From NCBI GenBank assembly GCA_003024985.2, contig PXIH01S0001810.1: 10,293 nt of DNA; one strand, 5' to 3'. The notes below the pieces were generated by a model, which had not been told where the DNA came from, made no database searches, and was given only the letters and a program-made list of their open reading frames with translations. The position numbers were made by a program, and so were the translations under genes. Positions within the stretch are counted from its first letter, which is position 1. Every line of letters begins with the position of its first letter. This document shows positions 7,734 to 10,293 of this stretch, piece after piece. Source of the stretch: Euperipatoides rowelli. Lineage: Eukaryota; Onychophora; Udeonychophora; Euonychophora; Peripatopsidae.

Positions 7734-8432
7734 GTTTTTATTTTGCCTAGCTAAGGAATCTGGTTCAAATATATGAACAATGAAAGCCTAGGTTAAAATT
7801 ACATCATTTAGTGACCAACGTTATGCTATATTCAAAGTCTGTGCTTACTCACGTAGTTTATTTTTGTATAATCGTTGACCAAATTGGTTAAAGTGGATTA
7901 TCAATGCTATTTTCAACTTTGTCAATTTAGTTCTATTTTGCCAAAAAAATGTATAACCCTTTCGTGAAATATTTTTTTGGGGGGGATTTTTCAAGTGATT
8001 CTGAAATTTTGACTTCCATGTGGTCTAATAAATCCATCATTTGCCGATGGTCATTTATATTTTTATAATTACAATGCCCCACGGAAAAGATTTACGAGTA
8101 ATAACTTTTCAAGTTTCTAAATTTTCTAAGAGAAAAGCCCATTTTATTCATTAAAAAATTAATATAAATTTAACGGTACATCGTAGAGCAATAAGATTGG
8201 GCTTGTTTGAAAGCTGATAAAATTATGCTAAATTTGAGATAATTTATGTATGTCTGAGATTAATATTGTTTGGTTAATTAATAAAATACAATATGATTGT
8301 TTGCAATTTACCATTTTATGACGCTATTTGGGAGCCTGAGGGAGCGGTAGTTTTTCAATGGGCTATTTAATTCATCATTGTTATTTCATTTAAAAAATGA
8401 GAATAAGTTTTATATAATGTTAGAACAGGCAA

Positions 8433-8470
8433 ATTACCTCATCTTAAACACATTACATCATCTTAAGCAC
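8433..8470 (+). repeat. Two-copy 19-bp tandem repeat
   Basis: ATTACCTCATCTTAAACAC (8433..8451) is followed at once by ATTACATCATCTTAAGCAC (8452..8470), 17 of 19 identical. CATCTTAAAC at 8440..8449 is also perfectly complementary to GTTTAAGATG at 8510..8519, so a hairpin could form. Confidence 0.8.
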
Positions 8471-8563
8471 AAATCAAAGTTAACACCATCTGTGTTTGCT
8501 TTCATTGCTGTTTAAGATGTTGATTAATAATAGATAATGTGTTAGTTCTTCTCTTAAGCCCCC

Positions 8564-8748
8564 CATACAAACAACGATTTATCTACAGACCCAATATGAA
8601 GATAGATCATTGACTTACCCGATCTGATGAAGATTTACTCCATACACACAGATTTATCTACAGACCCAGTATGAAGATAGATCGTTGACAGACCCGGTCG
8701 GACGAAGATGTACTCCATACATACAACGATTTATCGACAAACATGATC
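8564..8748 (+). repeat. Tandem repeat in the foldback arm, 2.4 units of about 76 bp
   Basis: Unit 1 is 8564..8640, unit 2 is 8641..8715 and partial unit 3 is 8716..8748. Each begins CATACAmACA and contains GATTTATC-ACA. Units 1 and 2 share GACCCA-TATGAAGATAGATC-TTGAC, a CCGRTC block, GAAGAT and TACTC. The first unit starts inside the element's terminal repeat, so the terminus itself is part of the repeat unit. Confidence 0.9.
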
Positions 8749-8767
8749 TAGATAATATTTTGTATTT

Positions 8768-9330
8768 AATTTATAGCAAATAAATGTGAGTTTATCATAA
8801 ATTACAAGATATTAACAGAAGGTTATTTACAGTATATTTAATGTTTAAAACTTAATAAAACTATAGACGATTGTTTACAAAGATTGGCATTTAGTCAAAA
8901 ACCGTTTTTTTTTAAATATTTTTTATACAAAAGTTTTGAGGATTTCTACTCTTAAATAACGAAGAGAGAGAGAGAAATACTAAATGAGGAATAGTGTTTT
9001 GTTTGTTTTTTTTTTTTAAAAAAAAAAAAAAAGCTTTTCTTGGCTATTGTTTGAAACAAATAATGGCTAGGAAAAATTATAAAAAAAATTCCTCGTCTAC
9101 AAGCATCTATTAATAGAAGACTATTTCTTTCTCTCTCTCTCTTTGTTATACTCAAAACTTTATTAATACAACTTGTGTAAGAAATGAAAAAAATAGCTTT
9201 GACTAAATCTCTCTCTCTTTGTAAACAATCGTCTATAGTTTTATTAAGTTTGAAACATTATATGTACTGTAAATAGCCTTCTGGAATATCTTGTAATTTA
9301 TTATAAACTCATATTTATTTGCTATAAATT
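8768..9330. repeat. Large near-palindrome, 563 bp
   Basis: The arms 8768..8883 and 9216..9330 are inverted copies with about 108 of 116 positions identical. The pairing includes AACTTAATAAAACTATAG and ACGATTGTTTACAAAGA without mismatch. Inside these, AAGTTTTGAG/CTCAAAACTT, GA/TC dinucleotide runs, GAGGAAT/ATTCCTC and a T12A15 block keep the symmetry in pieces up to the centre near 9050. Confidence 0.95.
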
Positions 9331-9445
9331 TAATATTAATTAAATTTTCAAGTCCAAAAGTGTAGATTAGCTTCCGTATTTCTTGTGGCTTAAACAATAT
9401 CACTTCAGGGAGCTTCAGACTGGGTCATTTGTCAGTTCCAAACGA

Positions 9446-9459
9446 CCACACACACACAC
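9446..9459. repeat. CA microsatellite, 7 units
   Basis: A perfect CA run sits within the right outer arm of the foldback element. The left arm has only CATACACACA/CATACATACA at the related position, so the run probably expanded after the element inserted. Confidence 0.85.
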
Positions 9460-9604
9460 GATCGCGTAGTAGCAATGTCAAACCTTATCGTCCGACCGGG
9501 ATCGTCAGAGAATCCCAGCACGCCAAATTCATGATATGAAAGCTACAGGTCTTTCAGTCGCAGGAAATTTTTCATTTTCCTCTACTGTAAATTGTCCTCT
9601 ACTG

Positions 9605-9612
9605 TGTATGGC
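9605..9612. repeat. Left target-site duplication of the nested hAT-like MITE
   Basis: TGTATGGC here and TGTATGGG at 10184..10191 agree at 7 of 8 positions. The right copy is also the start of the foldback terminus, so the target was the end of that element. Confidence 0.7.
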
Positions 9613-10183
9613 TAACGTGACCATTTATTTTTTTCCTCAAATGGGACATCTACTGATTTTGATTGTATATATTTGATAAGCTTTTTTTTTTGTAAGGAAA
9701 AAAAGTCAAAGAATCTATTTTTCATTATAAATATTTTGATTGTACATGGACATTTTGAGATAACCATTAATGGATACTTCACACTTGCAATATTATTAAA
9801 GATTGACAACTTTATATTAAATACCTACATTTTTGGTCGATTTCATTGTTAAAATGAAGGGTTCACGTACAAGAAATTTAAATAGACTACAATAACACAC
9901 GATAAAAAAAAACTAGTCAATCGTCAAGATAGATATGCAAGCTGTCTACGTGTACTCGCAACTGAGGAACGAGCAATCTAGCTAGCAGGCTCCTGACCAA
10001 CTTGCATGTGTGAGAGACGTATTGCGCATGCCGTCAACATGGCGCTACCGTCGGATTTTAGATTTTTCGCGCCTTTTCTAAAAATGGGACATTTCGACGT
10101 CCCGAAGCTGTGCTTGGGGACAACGGGATAAGCTACTTAAAAACGGGATGGTCCCATTCAAAACAGGATGTATGTTGACATTA
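9613..10183. mobile_element. hAT-like MITE nested in the foldback terminus, 571 bp
   Basis: The ends TAACGTGACCAT and, on the opposite strand, TAATGTCAACAT agree at 9 of 12. Subterminal ATGGGAC-ATC blocks match on the two sides (left near 9641, right near 10150 on the other strand), and the right part has repeated CGGGAT/GTCCC motifs. Flanking 8-bp duplications (7/8) suit a hAT transposase. The interior is non-coding. It includes GCGCATGC at 10024 followed by AACATGGCG, which resemble NRF-1 and YY1 binding cores; this is a motif match only. A 65-codon antisense frame over the left part is AT-driven and not a gene. Confidence 0.68.
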
Positions 10184-10191
10184 TGTATGGG
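10184..10191. repeat. Right target-site duplication of the nested hAT-like MITE
   Basis: TGTATGGG pairs with TGTATGGC at 9605..9612. It doubles as the inner part of the foldback element's 14-bp right terminal repeat. Confidence 0.7.
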
Positions 10192-10197
10192 GGGCTT

Positions 10198-10293
10198 TAC
10201 ATTGTATAAAACTTAGATTTTCACACCTTTTTAAAAGAAATAAGAAAATTTGATGAATTAAACATACATTTTTATGGCAAAATAAAACTATAT
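10198..10293. other. AT-rich right edge, nothing recognised
   Basis: These last 96 bases hold no repeat, splice pair or coding segment that I can support. They are presumably still the intron downstream of the MOB2 exon. Confidence 0.5.

Larger units (their letters stand above)
7088..8432. other. AT-rich intron sequence downstream of the MOB2 exon
   Basis: No exon is seen. The stretch includes ATT microsatellite runs (7231..7246 and near 7310), an imperfect direct repeat (7591..7664), a hairpin (7682..7733) and a G7 run at 7979. A 71-codon frame at 7190..7405 is dominated by TAT, TTT and ATT codons and looks non-coding. Confidence 0.65.
8556..10197. mobile_element. Foldback-type DNA transposon, interrupted by a nested hAT-like MITE
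   Basis: The outer ends are a perfect 14-bp inverted repeat: AAGCCCCCCATACA at 8556..8569 and its complement at 10184..10197. Moving inward come tandem-repeat arms (8564..8748 left; related sequence within 9413..9500 on the other strand) and then long arms (8768..8883 with 9216..9330, about 93% identical). The inversion continues, less perfectly, through GA/TC tracts to a centre near 9050 (GTTTGAAAC). Without the nested MITE the element would be about 1.07 kb. No transposase frame is present. The long arms with internal tandem repeats recall Foldback/Galileo-type elements, but I cannot assign the superfamily, and no target duplication is clear. Confidence 0.75.

Noticed and set aside
8134-8366. 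AGCCCATT / AATGGGCT inverted pair
   Set aside because: It has only 8 bp of symmetry and no supporting flanking duplication, so chance is a sufficient explanation.
8952-9155. 67-codon minus-strand frame across the foldback centre
   Set aside because: It is made of GA/TC and T/A tracts inside the inverted repeat and is not coding.
9612-9809. 65-codon minus-strand frame in the nested MITE
   Set aside because: It is low-complexity, AT-driven and unrelated to any transposase motif.
1-10293. CRISPR array, tRNA, rRNA or bacterial operon
   Set aside because: There are no regularly spaced direct repeats, no cloverleaf with A and B boxes that I can recognise, no rRNA-like conserved blocks, and the intron structure is eukaryotic.

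Overview
This window looks like intron sequence from an AT-rich invertebrate nuclear genome. It has long gene-free stretches, spliceosomal intron borders, several short non-autonomous DNA transposons, mono- and dinucleotide tracts and no dense bacterial-type coding. A marine invertebrate such as a mollusc would fit, but the taxon is an inference and not a firm call.

The only convincing coding sequence is one internal exon (6957..7081, plus strand). It encodes 41 complete residues of the Mob domain and is closest to MOB2, the NDR/LATS-kinase-binding member of the MOB family. It has a strong polypyrimidine tract and CAG acceptor before it and a consensus GTGAGT donor after it. I found no other MOB exon, so most or all of the window is probably the two introns flanking this exon. 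Whether the far left end is still inside the gene cannot be told.

Layout: 1..275 degenerate tandem repeat entering from the left edge; 276..1504 AT-rich filler with a C12 tract; 1513..2100 a hAT-type MITE with 15/16 terminal inverted repeats and a 6/8 target-site duplication; 2109..2807 no feature; 2833..4248 a putative TTAA-flanked element with an internal tandem duplication, set between two diverged copies of a ~30-bp direct repeat; 4276..6305 mostly featureless, with small hairpins, a TTAA microsatellite and one ambiguous base (5785); 6306..6714 a second, shorter element sharing the TTAAGGGGAC ends and holding a long hairpin; 6957..7081 the MOB2 exon; 7088..8432 AT-rich intron with minor repeats; 8556..10197 a foldback element with long inverted arms and tandem-repeat ends, carrying a second hAT-like MITE (9613..10183) inserted into its right terminus; 10198..10293 AT-rich end.

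No autonomous transposase, RNA gene or CRISPR array is visible. The main interest is structural: a nested transposition that can be read from the sequence, two probable members of one TTAA-ended family, and a large near-palindrome in an intron of a kinase-regulator gene. I see no evidence of a new multi-gene system.
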